Shown here: positions 1-13,900 of the stretch, one piece after another
How positions within the stretch are numbered: the stretch's first letter is position 1
Layout: each line of letters opens with the position of its first letter
Notes under the pieces: generated by a model
Told to the model about the DNA's origin: nothing
The model's input: only the letters and a program-made list of their open reading frames with translations
Database searches by the model: none
Position numbers and translations under genes: made by a program
Source: Wuchereria bancrofti
Lineage: Eukaryota > Nematoda > Chromadorea > Rhabditida > Onchocercidae
Length of the DNA: 64,000 nt
Assembly: GCA_005281725.1 (NCBI GenBank)
Contig: SSBO01000002.1
Coordinates: 1,323,266 to 1,387,265 of the forward strand
Direction: 5' to 3'

Positions 1-121
1 TAAGAAGCAAGAACCTATACTTTTTTCCAAAAGGTCTAAAGTCTGCACTGTGCGTAAAACCATTTAGATTGGTTGGTCATCTGGTACAAGCGAAGAAAAT
101 GAAGAAAAAAGCAGCAGAAAC

Positions 122-3100
122 CTTTGCGGTGGATTTGTATTCATTGCTTTCTGATTGCGGGCTTTTGGCTGGTAAGAAAGATGTGGGATTAGAGGCACTG
201 CCGTAACCATAGGCTTTTGCCCCTGTATAGACGGTATATTGTGATAGTGATGGTGTGTACCGGCAAAATCACCATCAGAATTCACCTTTTTCTTCCACCC
301 TTGGTTTCCTTCTAACTGATAATAAAATCCGTTTGAAGCTGTATCCAAGTACCTGGAAGAAAAAATGCTAATTAATCCGAAGACCACATCGCAGAAGGAT
401 GGACCAAAGAGGACTGATATGTTATTTACCCATCATTACCAACTAACAAGGGGTGCATATCAACATAGAGAAAAAGAAGGGAAAGATTGAAGTTATTAAT
501 AGTTTGTCATAAAAATGCATAATTAAACCTGTATCAAGCGCATGAAACAAAAACCTTTGGTAACAGTGGACACTTAATGTTACACGAGCAGTGCAATGTT
601 AGATTATCATTTCAAGGTAGCTGATGACTGTAATTGATGACATGGACACAGAACTTAGATCTCTTAATGCAGCATAATCAATAACGAGAAACACTAGAAA
701 ATTATCATGACAAATGAGTAGTCTTAAAGCTGCATCCACTGCCCAATAGTTGTCATTCCTCGCAGCAATGCAGCAAAGAACTTGCAGTTGTGTTATGAAG
801 CGTGGCAAAGAGAAAAGACTGAGAGCTCACCATCCTTCTAAATTATATTAAAACACTATTAACCGTGAAGTTAGATGTGATGAATTCGTTACTTTTGGTT
901 CGAAAATGCTTGCTTTTTTAAAAGGTGAAAGCTGAATAGCTTCTCAAGGCAAAAATGATGTTAAAATAAGTACTCGTCTAGAACGGACGACCATAGTAAA
1001 CCATAATGTTAGCTATCAGCAACCGAACAAACACACTTCAGAAAAGGACAGGAGCTGTTGAGGACAACAAAAAAAAAGGCACAGGGGAAAGAGACCGAAA
1101 AATTACTTCCCACAAAAATCTAACTGAAATAGAAACAATAATAGAATGGATGCAGTAGAGATGTTCGATAAATGTGTAAAAAGAAAAAAAAAACAGATAG
1201 AAGGAACAGAAAGCAATGGAAATGGCAGGAGAGGAGGAAAAGGTAAGGAAAGAAGAGCAAGCAGAGAGAAAGTGATGATAGAATGGTGTAACAGAGAGAA
1301 GTCAATTTTGCTGTAACTAGTCTACGGAAAGAAGCATATCGAAGGAAGAGGAGTGGACGAGAATGAAAATAGTTCGATATATAAAAACGGCTGATGGATT
1401 AGGACGGGATAACTAGCTTTTATTGCACGGCACAGTTGCGCAGTTCCTTTTAAAGCAAGAAGATATCCATCCGGAGAAGAAGCAATCCTTCAAACAAAGC
1501 TTACAGCAAACGAGAAGAGCGCGGCGCGACGGAGGACATTCAGGGTTAAATGTGCTTGGATGATACTTCGCTGTGTCCTAAGTATTATTTCGTCATGCCA
1601 GACAGACAATCAGCTCTTGCGTCGCTCATAGACGATCATCTGTCCCTCTCTCTATCTATTTGTCAGAAAGGAAGTATAACGCGATAGCTGGACGGACGCA
1701 ACACCGCCTCCCCTCTCTCCATTGCCAGCCAGCATTGATATGATGATGGGTTTCTAGGAGATTGTGATCAAAGGACGGGGTGGGAAGGCGAGACGGTGAC
1801 AATATATGCGTGTGTGACGACGACAACCCTGTTGACTATGGAAATGCAACGATCGGCTGGCCGTCGAGACTCTCCTCCGCTATGCTGTTACCTCACTCCA
1901 ACCCCCCTCCCCCAAATTTCGATTCTATTTTTTCAAATCGATTTCTCCAGCAGTACAAACATCTGACATGTCTGGACCAGTCCACCAATACAATACTGCT
2001 CCTCTATCTGCATCATCGACAACCGTTCTCGCCTTTGATATACATACATATGCACACTGAACAATGATAACTTCAAAAAAGTGTTTCGAGAAGTATCTCT
2101 TTAGAACTGCTGGACGTTCAGGCCCAGCCATCAATACATTTGTAGAGACATACAATGTGTCGTCTGAGTCGAGTAATGAGTAACACAGGCCTTCAATCAC
2201 AAAGGACTCAGCAAAAGAGACTGGAAATAGGAAAGCAGCTTCCAGCTCTGCACACTCCATAAACGCAGATGCCAGCACATGCATAGAGTGCGCACGCATT
2301 GTAAAGATGCACGCGCATATTCATATAAACACAACATGCATGCACTATTGCACACTCATGCTCGCATACAATGCATAAAACTTTTACAGAAATAAGTACT
2401 AATCAAATCACTAAGAATATATTTTTCTTGTTTTTTCTATTTACAAAAAAACACCACTATTTCATAACACAATTTTTTTTATAGTTCTAATGGTTCTGAT
2501 TTCAAGTACGATCAATCTTACATGTTACGAAGAGCAGCATTCTGCGAATTCATATTAAACTTCACTTAAAAATGTATCGAATTAATGTAAATAGAATCAG
2601 TATGGTCATACTTGATAATTAATTATGGCAGCTTTGAACTGCTAAATTATAGGTAAATGAACAGTTTCTTTGAAATACAGTCTAAGTAGAGATAATGTAA
2701 TTAGAGCACAAACACACTCCGACGTAGCAATATACTTCAAAAAGTTCGAACATACATGATGTACATGGAAAACTTCAATTCCCACAAAATCACAAAACTG
2801 TTCTAATTGGAGAAGTAAATTATAGACTACTTGCACAAACCGTGCAGCGTTCGAAATAATGCGCTCGTAAAGCAAATTAGTAAGTGAGCAGGAGTAAATC
2901 AGTAAAATAAGGTTCAAAGTATGTCAGTGAATAATAGCTGTCGTTTTGTTCCACAGCACTCAGAGAGATTGGCTCTGCTCAATATTAACCTTACGCCTGA
3001 CGGTAGATACGACCTAATAAGCATCCGTCAAATAGATGAGAAAATATAGAAACAACAAATGTAAAAAACAAGAGAATCTAGCTAAATGATCGAAAACGAC

Positions 3101-6100
3101 TACAATTACTTGTGTTTTCGTACATACTTATCTGTCTATCTACATAACATAGGATTTTGCATAAGTCGGGCTAAACAAGTACTTTTAATATTTCAGCTTT
3201 CACTATGTAGTCGAAAATGTTTGATGAAGATAACGCATTTCGAGCGAGGAAGGGTAAAAAGCAACCTCTTAGTGACAATAGTTGAAGTGAAACGCCATAC
3301 CGAATACTACTAGTACCAACTTAGCATCTATCTGAGAGAGAAAGGAATAGGAAGAGTTGCAGTAAGCAGTGCAAAGACACAGCAGTTTCCTGCTCTGACG
3401 CTTAAGTAGGCGACAGATGCAAAGAGGAAAAAGAAGCAGACATGTGTGCAGTGGATAAAGGGAATTATGAGTATAGTACACTCCCAATATTTTTTAGTTC
3501 CATCTTCCCAAGGTTGCTGCCATTGGAAAGAGCACACTGGAACTTAAGCAACAAACTTGTTCGCTGCCAATTCTGACCTAACTTTCTTTTCAAACTAAAT
3601 CTGATCACACAGCTCGATTATCACTACATACCTTGAAAACATAAAATTAGGTTAGAATTTGGAGACAAAAGCAGTTACTGTAAGGGAAGCGAGTGGGTTG
3701 GGACAACACCAGCAGGCGGTACACAACGCAACAACATCTTACCAATAGTCTTCCTCAGCGTATTCCTCACTGACGGTAGCACATTCAGGACTGTATATAA
3801 GTGCCGGTGCAATGCATGATAACGGTTGTGCACAACCCAGCAAAGATGCAGGCGCTAGTGCTGGTGCGATCTTTGAGGCATTTTCGGCTGTTGAAGCAGG
3901 ATCGGTGATGATCCCATAAGATGGACTGATGTATTCTTTTACTGTCTGCTGTTTCGCGAAGTTCGTACCTCTCCTGCTAGAGTACTTTATTACACTTTTA
4001 GTAGAACTGCTTCATGTTGCACATTTGTTGACATTTCGTGCTGACCACCCGAAATGGCACATTGAATAAATAACCCCTTCCTCTCCAGTTACGCTGCGTA
4101 TCTATCAGACATGAAATCGAATGGGATAGAACTATACATACTTACGTTATCTATAAAAAACCGAAAAAAAGTGAAGCACGATAAGTCGGCTGAAAGAGAT
4201 AGTAGCGCGGCTGAATGACATAACCGAACTGTTACATGGAGAGATCAATAACACACAAAGGCATTAATTAGACTGACTAAGGAATTTTGAAGAATACTGA
4301 AATCTTAGCAACCACTATATGGAACAGATAGACAAATATAAAGTTTATAGTTACAACAATTCAGCAAAAATCTCCAAAAAATCTATGCACTTCAGAAATT
4401 TCAGAAAATGCACATGTATGCAGAAAGTCCACTTTCGTGTCTAACCATTGGAAAGAAATTAAAAATGCAAAGAAAAAGAATGAAAATGTTGAAATTGATA
4501 AAACCTCAGAAAATAACCGTCGATTAAAAAAAAGCTATCAGTAGTTCAGCGCAACAAAATTGTCCGTTTGTGCAATTTGTGCACATCACTTCCACGCACG
4601 GGGAACTCATTATCCAGTTTTATCACAAGAAACAGAAAAGTTGCCTTTCCAAAAAAAGAAAAAAAAAGAGTTCATAAAAACCTAAGGACAAAATTGCACG
4701 AAAAAAAAAAATCCTGGCAATTAAACTGCTAGTTCTGCTTAAAACCAAACTGCAAAGAAGATTGTCTAAAAACCTGTTTTTTTGTGGGTGGTCATTCTTG
4801 CTACCCGATCCAGTATTACCGCGCCTTCCTTGTCCTTCGCGTCCTGCATAATCCACATCAAGGTCCAATTTCTTCCATGCTTTGCCACTTCTGTTACTTT
4901 TCCCATTACTTTCATTCTCTTTATCCCTATCTTGTTTCACATCCTGAAGTATTCCCACCTATAGATAAGTTTCAATGTCAGACTAAAAATCTTAGAAGAT
5001 TACGAACAACAAATGTGCACCAGTTTAAAAATAACAGGAAGTGATTGCTGGAACAATTCGATAATCGTATTATATTCGAAATATTTTTGCATGTAAAACG
5101 GTTTCAAATCCAATACCACATAATAAAGGCCTGTTTTAAGGGGTAATCATTAAAAAGATAAAGCGGATCCGAAAATATGTGCCGCAATTAGTGCTTCATT
5201 CAGAAAACAAAAATACCGCATAACATGCTGCCTCTAAATTGTCAGCGACTTTCACCACTTCCTGACTAACAACAGCACCTCCCTTCGTATTCGTATTACT
5301 TATCGCGCTGTCCGGTTTTAATTCTTCATTGATTGCTTCATTCAATGACGGCCAAGCTTTATCATCTACATTAGTTCCCTTAAAAACATAATGTTTAATT
5401 GAAAAACTATTAACACAAACAATATGAAGAAAAAGTGCAATCCAAAAAATTGGGAAAGCTAAGTTTGCTAACTTTACGCATGTCTCAATTCGACGACATT
5501 TACGAAACGACCTAAGCGCTAGATTTATAAGGAAATTATTCCTAGAAACAACATATGATGCTCAGCATATTAAACAAGATATGTCTAAAAACTCAAATGA
5601 TACTAATATGATTGAAAACAACGTTCCAATCAAGAAACTGCATCTGCAGGAAGTGCTTTCCTCGATTCAAAAATAATGGAAAAAAAAACTGATATATTAA
5701 TCAGTTATAAAGTGAAGATGGCAGCTAGGTATGTTAAAAATTGAAATATCTCAAAAATGAAAAATAAAAAGTGCTAGGAACATTATGTGACGACTGTTTA
5801 AATGCCAGAAAGCTTATTCAGTCATGCATTTTATAAACACATGCCCAACCGCTGACAAATCACCCTTGCTAAGTGCTATAAAAATGCTGTAGTCAGGCTT
5901 TCAGTCTAATTATTAATAACCGATAACTGCATGAATGACATGGAAACGAGGACAAGAAAGATTGGAACGGATAAACGCAAGATATAACAATTTATATTAT
6001 TGGGAAATCATAGTGCGAGAACAGCCTCTAACATTAGAATACAGAATTTCCAGAACATCATATCAGATATGTAACGGACACGTACTTCGGCTTCAAGATG

Positions 6101-8118
6101 CTCTCCCTGTTTTATTTGACCTGAATGAGAAGGCTTTGCCATTTTCTTTGAATCATTTCCACTTTTGCATGTTAGCGTTTCTTGTGCAGCTAACTGAATG
6201 AAAGAAAATGATAATAAACATTTTACAAAATGAATTTGATTAGTACCAGAAAAATCAAAGACATAAGCATAGTGGGCCATGCATGGAGGTAGTCAATCTC
6301 GCAACTGTTAAGTCAGAAGGAGAGAACAAAGTGCACGACTATCAGATTGAAATATGTTTCGATCGAATAACTGTAAAAACTACGGATAAAGCTCACAAGT
6401 GCAAAATTTCACAAATTTCTTTTATTCAATTTATTTATATTCATCAGAAAAGGCAACAATCGCTTATCGCAAAAATTGACTTCTCAAAGTTATGTAATTT
6501 TAAACCTGTCGGACTGAACTAAATGAGTATTAAAAGTATTCATTATTATAACTGAAGCAGTGATCAAAAAGTTGAATATCTCCCAGTGCACCCTCTTTAA
6601 TCAGGAACATGCTCTATATCTTTCAAGACTGAATTCAAGAAAATGTGCCGGAGATATTATTTTCTGATGAGCATTTTAAACTGCAAAACTAATGATGACG
6701 AAACATTTCTTACCTCATCGTGAATTAAATCTGATGACTTCCTATTAAAACAAACCTTAATAACACTATCAGTATAAGTCTCCGTCGTTTTCAAAGGTAA
6801 TGATATTTCCTGTGAGCTTGCTTCTTCTTTTGTTGAGGATGTCTGAGAATTCAAGACGCTACTTTCTTCCTTTAATTCTTTTGTTTCTAAAACGTGCAAA
6901 TTTTTGAACTGTTCCTTGTAGCCATAATTTTTACGAGTGTACAACATGCAATCAGAAAATTCTACAGACAGAATAATTATTAATAGTTCACATACTGCAG
7001 TTATTCCTTACTTCCAAATAAAAGGTGAGAAATAATAAGTGGATACAACGCCATATGCGATGCTACACAACCGAATTTGATGTAATTCGATCATATTTCA
7101 AAATGTGATAACGAATTATTTAACTAATATGTTAATAGCACCAGCAATACGCAAAAAATTATAGCTTAGAAATCCACAGTTTTTAACATTAAACTGTAAC
7201 AAAAAAAAGACAAAGGACTTCGCCTACCTGTTGCGGACTGTTTGAACCAAGCATTCACAGTTGGAAGTGGAGCGGGACCTAAAACTACCTCAGGTTGTTG
7301 CTCCGTATGTGTTTCACTTTCTTCCTTACTTGCCAATAATACGTTGTCATCCTAGAAAAAAAAATACCACTGCGGAACACATTTTGCAATATAAGGCTAG
7401 CTTAATTTCTAATTATAGCTTTTCCTACTTATGAACACTACTTCTGTCGCCCTGGAAGCGTATGGAATGCAAAATGAGTTTTTGTCTTGATATTTTAAAC
7501 TACTTACACATCAAAATACGACCATTACCGTACACTACAAAATGAAGTATATGAAAAAGTAAAAACTGAATGACATTTCCTACAAATAACCTTTCGTGAC
7601 CGATCATTTTTGGGACGTGGTTTGTTACGCCGTTGAATTTGATGATATTGATTTTGTTGGTGTGGTCCAAAATGTACTGGACGTTGAACATGAGCGTTAC
7701 CGTCTAAATCTTGTTTTCGTTCCTCAATAAATCGTTGATGTAAACCATCTTTGTTTTTGCCGGAGTTGGGCATAGATGATGCGATTATACCACACGATCC
7801 TCCGGGTGTGATACAACTCGTGTGACTTCCTGATTCTACTGCAGTGATGCTTACACCTGTGATCTCACTACTTACCGTTGCAGTGGTAGTAGGAATAGTG
7901 GTAGTAGTAGTAGTAGTAATAGTAGTAGTAGTAATTGTAGTAGAAGCGGTAGTAGTAGTGGTAGCAACAGTAGTAGTAGTATTAGCAGTAATAGTAGTTA
8001 AAGCAACAGCGGCGGTGACAGGAACTTGCGTTACCGTAACATTTCCAGTGCCAGTACCGTTTGTATCGATAGTCCCGGATACAATCCGAGCAAATGTTAA
8101 ATGTGGCTTATTCGCCAT
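122..8118 (-). CDS. La-related protein, LARP1-like (N-terminal part; gene continues beyond the window start)
   Basis: LARP1 proteins bind mRNA, notably 5'TOP messages, and control their stability and translation in the cytoplasm. Proposed coding exons in transcription order are 8118-7591, 7351-7228, 6961-6714, 5378-5217, 4943-4774 (or 4958-4774), 4006-3743 and 352-122; all junctions keep phase. The first exon follows a good acceptor (TTTCAATTTCAG, exon start 8167) with a short leader before ATG 8118. Seen: an N-terminal FARIVSG, a long Thr-rich run at about residues 70-110, an APLPTVNAWF motif (about 202), WPSLNEA (about 309), a KAWKKLDLDVDY stretch, and a DYWYLD/FYYQ aromatic patch just before a His-rich segment. 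This order resembles LARP1 proteins ahead of the La motif. The La motif and DM15 repeats would lie beyond the window, so the name rests on linear motifs. The last exon probably ends at a weak donor (AAAG/GTTTCT); reading on gives a stop at 64-66. Confidence 0.62.
353..3742 (-). other. 3.4-kb intron of the LARP1-like gene
   Basis: The donor (CTATTG/GTAAGA) is at 3742 and the acceptor (TTTTTTCTTCCAG) at 353. The flanking exons join in phase through a split Trp codon. No convincing exon lies inside. The stretch 1430-1900 is less AT-rich, with CT-rich runs (for example cctcccctctctcc), unlike ordinary intron here. It could be an internal promoter, but I see no definite element. Confidence 0.5.
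7881..8003 (+). repeat. GTA/GTAGTA trinucleotide repeat coding poly-Thr
   Basis: An interrupted (GTA)n tract on plus. On the minus strand it is read in frame as ACT/ACC/ACA codons and gives the Thr-rich segment of the LARP1-like protein. Interruptions (GCGGTA, GCAACA) break the runs into blocks of roughly 3-7 triplets. Such tracts are length-variable by slippage. Confidence 0.85.
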
Positions 8119-8167
8119 GCAAAAAATTCGGGGTGATGCTTCGCTGAGAAAGACTTCAAACCTAAAT

Positions 8168-10955
8168 CTGAAATTGAAAGAATGGATAATTTGAAAATAA
8201 AGGCCAATACACTCTTTTCTAGATTTCATTTTTTGTTTCTTCATCTCTTGTTCATTCTATTTCGCATGCCACATCACAAATAACATATCTAAATATGTCT
8301 TTCTGCAATGAACATAATAATGATACGAAAACGTCCCCCAGTGTAATTGTACGCCTTTTTTGTGACATGACACAATAAAATCATAGCATTTTTGACATAC
8401 ACTTGGCGAGCTTGTAAACTTATGTCTCATTAACTGTATGCAAACGTATTGTATGTAAACATAAATCAGTGTCTTCAACGTTTGTCTTAGTGTATTCTTT
8501 AAATACAAATTATTCTAACGGTTTACGTAATGCATCAGGCAAACAAAAAGAAATAGATAATAAAACACTATTCCAATAATTCGCTTTAAGAAACTGATCA
8601 CAAAAATAAACGGAAACGTAAGTAATGCAAGAGGAAAAACAGAAAATATGAAACGAAAAATAAAAAGGACTTCTTGCTGCATCAACTATGGAAAATGGTA
8701 CAAATCACTGATTGCTTGCCACATTAAGCCACTTAGCGATCACTCGACCAAACAATGTCAACCTTAAATCATCCTGCTCAATCCAATCTTACGATCATTC
8801 ACATTTTATGACCACGTCTAGTACACGTGCTAAAAAGTTACATATAAATTACATATACAATGAAGCACAACAGCAGTAATAAGAATTTTGCAAGCAGAAG
8901 TTTAAGCGTGCGAGTACGACAACAAATAGCAAAAATTTCCACAAAAACAATCAGTTACCTCACACCCTCTAACCTTTCCTCTATTCCTCCTCTCTATCCT
9001 TCTTCATTCCTCGCTCTAATTTTCGCTTTCTCCTAACCTTTCCTCCTTCAGTTGTCCTTTCCCATCATCCGTATCCGTTCTTCATATAATACACATAACA
9101 TTACTCAATAGAGCCAAGAAACGTATATTACGTCCCGTTCTGCAGCTATCTCAAGTGATACTTACAAGATAGTAACCTTTATGTCTTCACCTAATTTCAA
9201 ACGAGTGGTAATCTTATAACAACGGATAGCCACCGTCAGGAAGGAAGCGTGAAATGCGTGATATGAATGGAAGTGATGGAATTAGAATGAACAAGCACGC
9301 GATTTCACGAAGTGTACCTAACCGCAGATGAAGCAACCCTTCCTCTTAACGCCATCTACCATCCGATACCCATCCCTGCTTTTCCATTTTCTTTCTGTGT
9401 CCATAAAGATGGTCTGCACAGCGATCCTATCCTGGTGCACTTCCCACACATACGTATATGTACACACACGCACGCACACGTGGACATTTTGATGTGCTTG
9501 GCGACCTTACAACACGCTAATGTCCTATCCTTTTCAAACATACACATACCTTGCATATACATATATACACGTATACCACAGGCCTATACCATACATGAAC
9601 ATATATCGCACATATACATGAATACCATGCATGTATGCGTGTATACAGTCACATACACACATGTACAAGGCATATACGACAACTACAGATATATACATGG
9701 CAGACGTACACCACAAACATACACGTACGTTGGGGAGTTGTAGACCAAACACGGTTTGGAGCTGTAATAAGTTATCGATATCTTGGCATTTCGCCAAGGT
9801 GTTACGATAGGCAGAAATGCGTGATAGGTAGCGTGAAAGGATGGAAAGTAAGACGACTGTAAGATTTACGGCGATGCGTGATAGATCAGTAAGCGACTTC
9901 TTCAATTACTTCCAAGACTGTAAAAGCTGACGTTTTATCCCTGAGTGTTAGGAAGAATGCTACGAGCGACGGTGAGACGTCCCTCTCTTCGTCTGTCGAA
10001 GACTGTGTGCTACTTTTGGATTCTCCTGTTCTGCTTCCTTCTGAACAGTGGAAGTATCATTTTTAGTAGGAGAGTCAACCGCAACCTTCCGTGTCGTTTG
10101 ACTTGCTCTTACAGGAATCGAGAAGCACAGAGGCGGTTTTATTACCTTTTATTGAACCATTGGTCATTAATCATTAATAGGTCGCAGTTCTTTTCACGGT
10201 CAGCCAACTGCAGAGTTTTCAATTTATCACCGAATTTATCGATGCATGCTTTGAAATTGAAAATGTTGGACTAAACTTATATCTGCATCGAGATTAATTG
10301 GAAGTTTGCATGGAGCTAATTCTGCAATCGATTTCTACATTTGTATCATGTAAATCATTCTTAGGTTTTTGTACACTACCATTATTTAGGATAACATGAA
10401 ATGCAAAATATCCATGAAACCTTGGAACTGAGAAAATGGCTGGTCACCGATTGAATTAACCGATCAAGAAATATATTATGAAAGCTTTCAGCATCGATTG
10501 AGAATTATTTCCTTTTTCAAGAACGTAATGGAACGAAGAAACATTATACAAAGTGAAATGGAGACAGTTCACTGATAACTATAATATCTTAACCTTACTG
10601 AATAATTGCGGCTGGTCAGAGAACTTATGAATGGCATTCACTTGAGTATTTTTTACTTGTAGTCCTAATTAGGTTCTTACGAGATTCTTTGGCAGGAAAC
10701 ATTTCTTGTAACATATCTGGTATGTAATCAAAAAAAGTGGAGGAAAAAATGTGAAAATCAAGCCGAAACTACAACTTATGTTCCCTCAACGTCAGTACTG
10801 TCGTATTAATGTGCATTATTTGAAAATTATTAAATATAAAGGGCCTTTCAAATTTCAGAATGGCAGGGTGTTTGCTTAAGACGGCTATCTTATTTCTCGA
10901 AACTTTAGTTTTTTTTTTTTTTTGGGAGGAGTCTTTAGCAATCTTCAGAGCAGTT
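8168..10955. other. Intergenic spacer between the LARP1-like gene and BUB1
   Basis: No supported gene. The stretch 8960-9080 is pyrimidine-rich on plus (repeated cctttcctc/cttcctc). The stretch 9440-9740 is a degenerate TATAC/ACACAC simple-sequence region whose open frames are only low-complexity translations. An open frame at 9945-10274 on plus has a hydrophobic run but no homology I recognise and no splice context. Confidence 0.5.
9440..9740. repeat. Degenerate (CA)n/(TA)n simple-sequence region
   Basis: Dense short alternations such as acacacacgcacgcacacg, atacatatatacacg and catacacacatg. No longer unit is conserved. It produces spurious open frames on both strands rich in Tyr, His and Cys. 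Confidence 0.7.
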
Positions 10956-13900
10956 TCACGGTGTGATGCCGGCGTTCAGTTCTCGAGCTGCCTGTTTCCA
11001 TACCTTTCGATCTTCCGTTATCCAGTATCTGTAATGGAACCCTTATCAACATATTATTTTGCATTACATTTCAAGCTTAACGAACTGAAATTAAGCAATG
11101 CTGTTTATGACGTACCTAATATTGTTTTCAAGACCATCAATTATTGTCGACCATTTGGGGACTGATTCACAATCTAGTATGTTCAAACATATGTCGAATA
11201 TATCTTCTAGTAACTCTCGCTGGGGCCAACGTCTGCAAAAAAGTAATGATCACGTCAGCATTATGCTTGATGAGTGACCACCTGGTGTGTGGAAGATTAA
11301 AGTTCCGTTATAAAATAAATAGTCGTGATCGTAATCTCCCTTAGAGATGAAACAGATGAAATCAAAAATGTATTAGAATTATATGCAAACTCCAACCAGA
11401 CAATCAGTGATTATTATTACTACTTTATACTAGTAACGTTGTTCGAGACATTTTGCACTTGACATTAAAAGGTAAGGAAATTTTTAACTTTTTGAGATCG
11501 GACTTCGGAAGAGGTAACTAAAAAACCTTTTCATCACAGATGTTGCGCTGTACCGTCCTGCAGTATTCCGGTACGTCTTCATATACTTTCCATATATTAT
11601 AACATGAAGCGTTGAAACAAAACCATAGAAATCTGTTTGGTATGTCCATGGTCGACCATCCTCAATTTCTTATATGAGCAATTTGAGATAACCATATTGC
11701 TTATTAAGTGTTACAGTCATATCGGCGTAAAATTCCAAAAAAAAAAAAAACGTTTACCAAAAGTAAAACCTTACCTGCATCTCAGAACAATCGAAAGCGA
11801 CTGTGCCAGCTTTTCCTCGGAATGTGCATCCTTTCAAGGAGTTCATGTCGATGGCGCGTCCCCAATCAATCAATTTTAATGTGAAAGATTTTTTTTCGAG
11901 AATTTGTTCTAGTGTAGCATCTTCGTTTAAGCTAAAGAATCACAAAGTTACATAAAGCATGATGGAAATTCACGTCTTCGTCGGAAAACCGTAACTAACC
12001 GATGGAGAATCATGAAGTTATCCGGTTTAACATCTCCGTGTATTATTTGAGCGTTATGAACTGCTTCCAGGATTCGACTGATTTCCCAGGCAAGATAGAC
12101 TGTTAAAAGACCTGAGCATGACATATTCTTGGCTTGTAACTTATTCATCATGTCCTGGAAGGCTAACACGAATTATGGGAATAAGATAAATTGGTTTTCG
12201 AGAACTTATCTGAAAATATGTCAAAAAAAGATATCCAAGCTTTATAAAACACAAATTAAAAAACGATTTTAAAAAGTGCTGGTTATGTGAAGATGCATGG
12301 AGTTCATGGAAAAAAAAAACTCACAAGGAGGTTTCCATGCTTGTGGTACTCATAAACAATAGCACTTGCATTTGAAAATAAGTACGCATCGCGGATATTC
12401 ATTATGCCATCAAGCATCGTCTTCGAAATTCGAATACGCAATGTTTCGCAAGCATAAATTTCCCACTTACATGGTGGCATTTCAAACTGCAAATCATATT
12501 AGCACAATGAATGGAACTAAAATAAGATATTCAGATGAATTTCTGGCTATATTATCCTTTATTAATTTCAATCTTATAGTCTAAGCCATTTAGGCCAAAA
12601 CCGTCATCCTTCCATGGAACCAATCAAATGTGGGGAAGAAATACCTTTATTGCATAAAAGTTGCCGTCTTCCGATTTACTCTTGTAAACTTTAGCGAAAC
12701 CGCCTTCGCCGATCAAACATTCAATATCAAAACGTTCACCTCCTAAAACCATAGCAATACCAGGACTAAGGCGATTGCACCTTTCCTGTAAAAAAGATAA
12801 ACTACCCTCTATTTCACCACATTTGGAAAGTTAAATATTTTAAAAACAATGATTCATACATCAAATAATTAGAGATTAAAGGCACTGTTTAAGCAATATG
12901 AATTCCTATAAATAGTGTGAATTACCGGGAATTCATGAACATTCGCTGGGCAGAAACGTTTGTTAGTCATAATTTTGTCTCGTAATTTTTCATCCCAAGG
13001 ATTTGCTTCGGAGTCAGCGTGCGATCTGTAGTTTGTTTTTTACACAATATTGCCACGAACAAATTTGTCAATTTTGAAAAGCAATGCAACTTTGTCCACA
13101 TAACGTTACAAAAAGACACATGAAGATGCCACACTAACCTCAAGCCTTCATGAACAATTTCATTTGAATCCTCATCATTTGCAGCAATAGAGAGTCGACG
13201 TAATTCCTCATTAATATTGCTGTTAACACCCAATGCCACTTTCTTACATCCAACAATATTTTCAACACCAATTTTTTGCGACAATTTTACCAAAGTATCT
13301 CGACGTTGCTGCAAATGAATTGTCGATAAAACTGACAGATATAAAGTAAAAAATTTTTCCTTTCTTAGCGTTGAATTCTTTTTACTGCAATTACTTTCGT
13401 AAAAAATATAAGATTAAATCAAGAACAAACCTCGGACATGCTCATTCGTCTTCCAAAAGCAGTGTTTGCAGTGATAGCTTCATCAAACACCGGTTTTTGG
13501 AAAAAAGGATCAGCTTCGTTCGAAGGCAGTGGACGAAACGATTCTAAATGGACATAGAATTACACTAATTCAAACGACTGTCACAAAGATGCCATGCTAA
13601 TTGAATGATATTAGCTAACCTTCAATCGGATCTTCGATTGGAGGTGCAAAATTACTTGCTGGTGTAGATGTTACTGCTCCTGTTTTAGCCACTTTATTCA
13701 AACCTGCCAGTGTTTCCTCGTCATTACGATCAGGAAGAGGAGGTTTAATTCCTGGAAAATTAGAGAATAAGGAATTTACAATCATTTCCTAAAAATACGC
13801 GCGTAATTCAGTGCATAAATAAAGCTATGGCTATGATTTCTTTCGACACTTCGAAAAGCTCTAGTGCAGACGCCATTAAGATGGAAACTGAAATGTCACG

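Noticed and set aside
599..808. Minus-strand frame with CCIAARNDNYWAVDAALRLL
   Set aside because: It looks slightly protein-like but lies inside the 3.4-kb LARP1-like intron. It has no clear acceptor or donor, and the exons around it already join in phase without it.
1780..2299. Opposing open frames on both strands
   Set aside because: Low-complexity or compositionally odd translations with no splice context; better explained as intron or promoter-like DNA.
7844..8194. Plus-strand poly-Val frame of 116 codons
   Set aside because: It is the antisense reading of the ACT/Thr repeat in the LARP1-like gene.
9312..9905. Several Tyr/His/Cys-rich frames on both strands
   Set aside because: Translation of a degenerate CA/TA simple-sequence region; no homology or splice structure.
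9945..10274. Plus-strand frame with a hydrophobic run
   Set aside because: No recognisable domain, no supporting splice sites, and the basic/hydrophobic pattern is not clearly a signal peptide. Left as unsupported.
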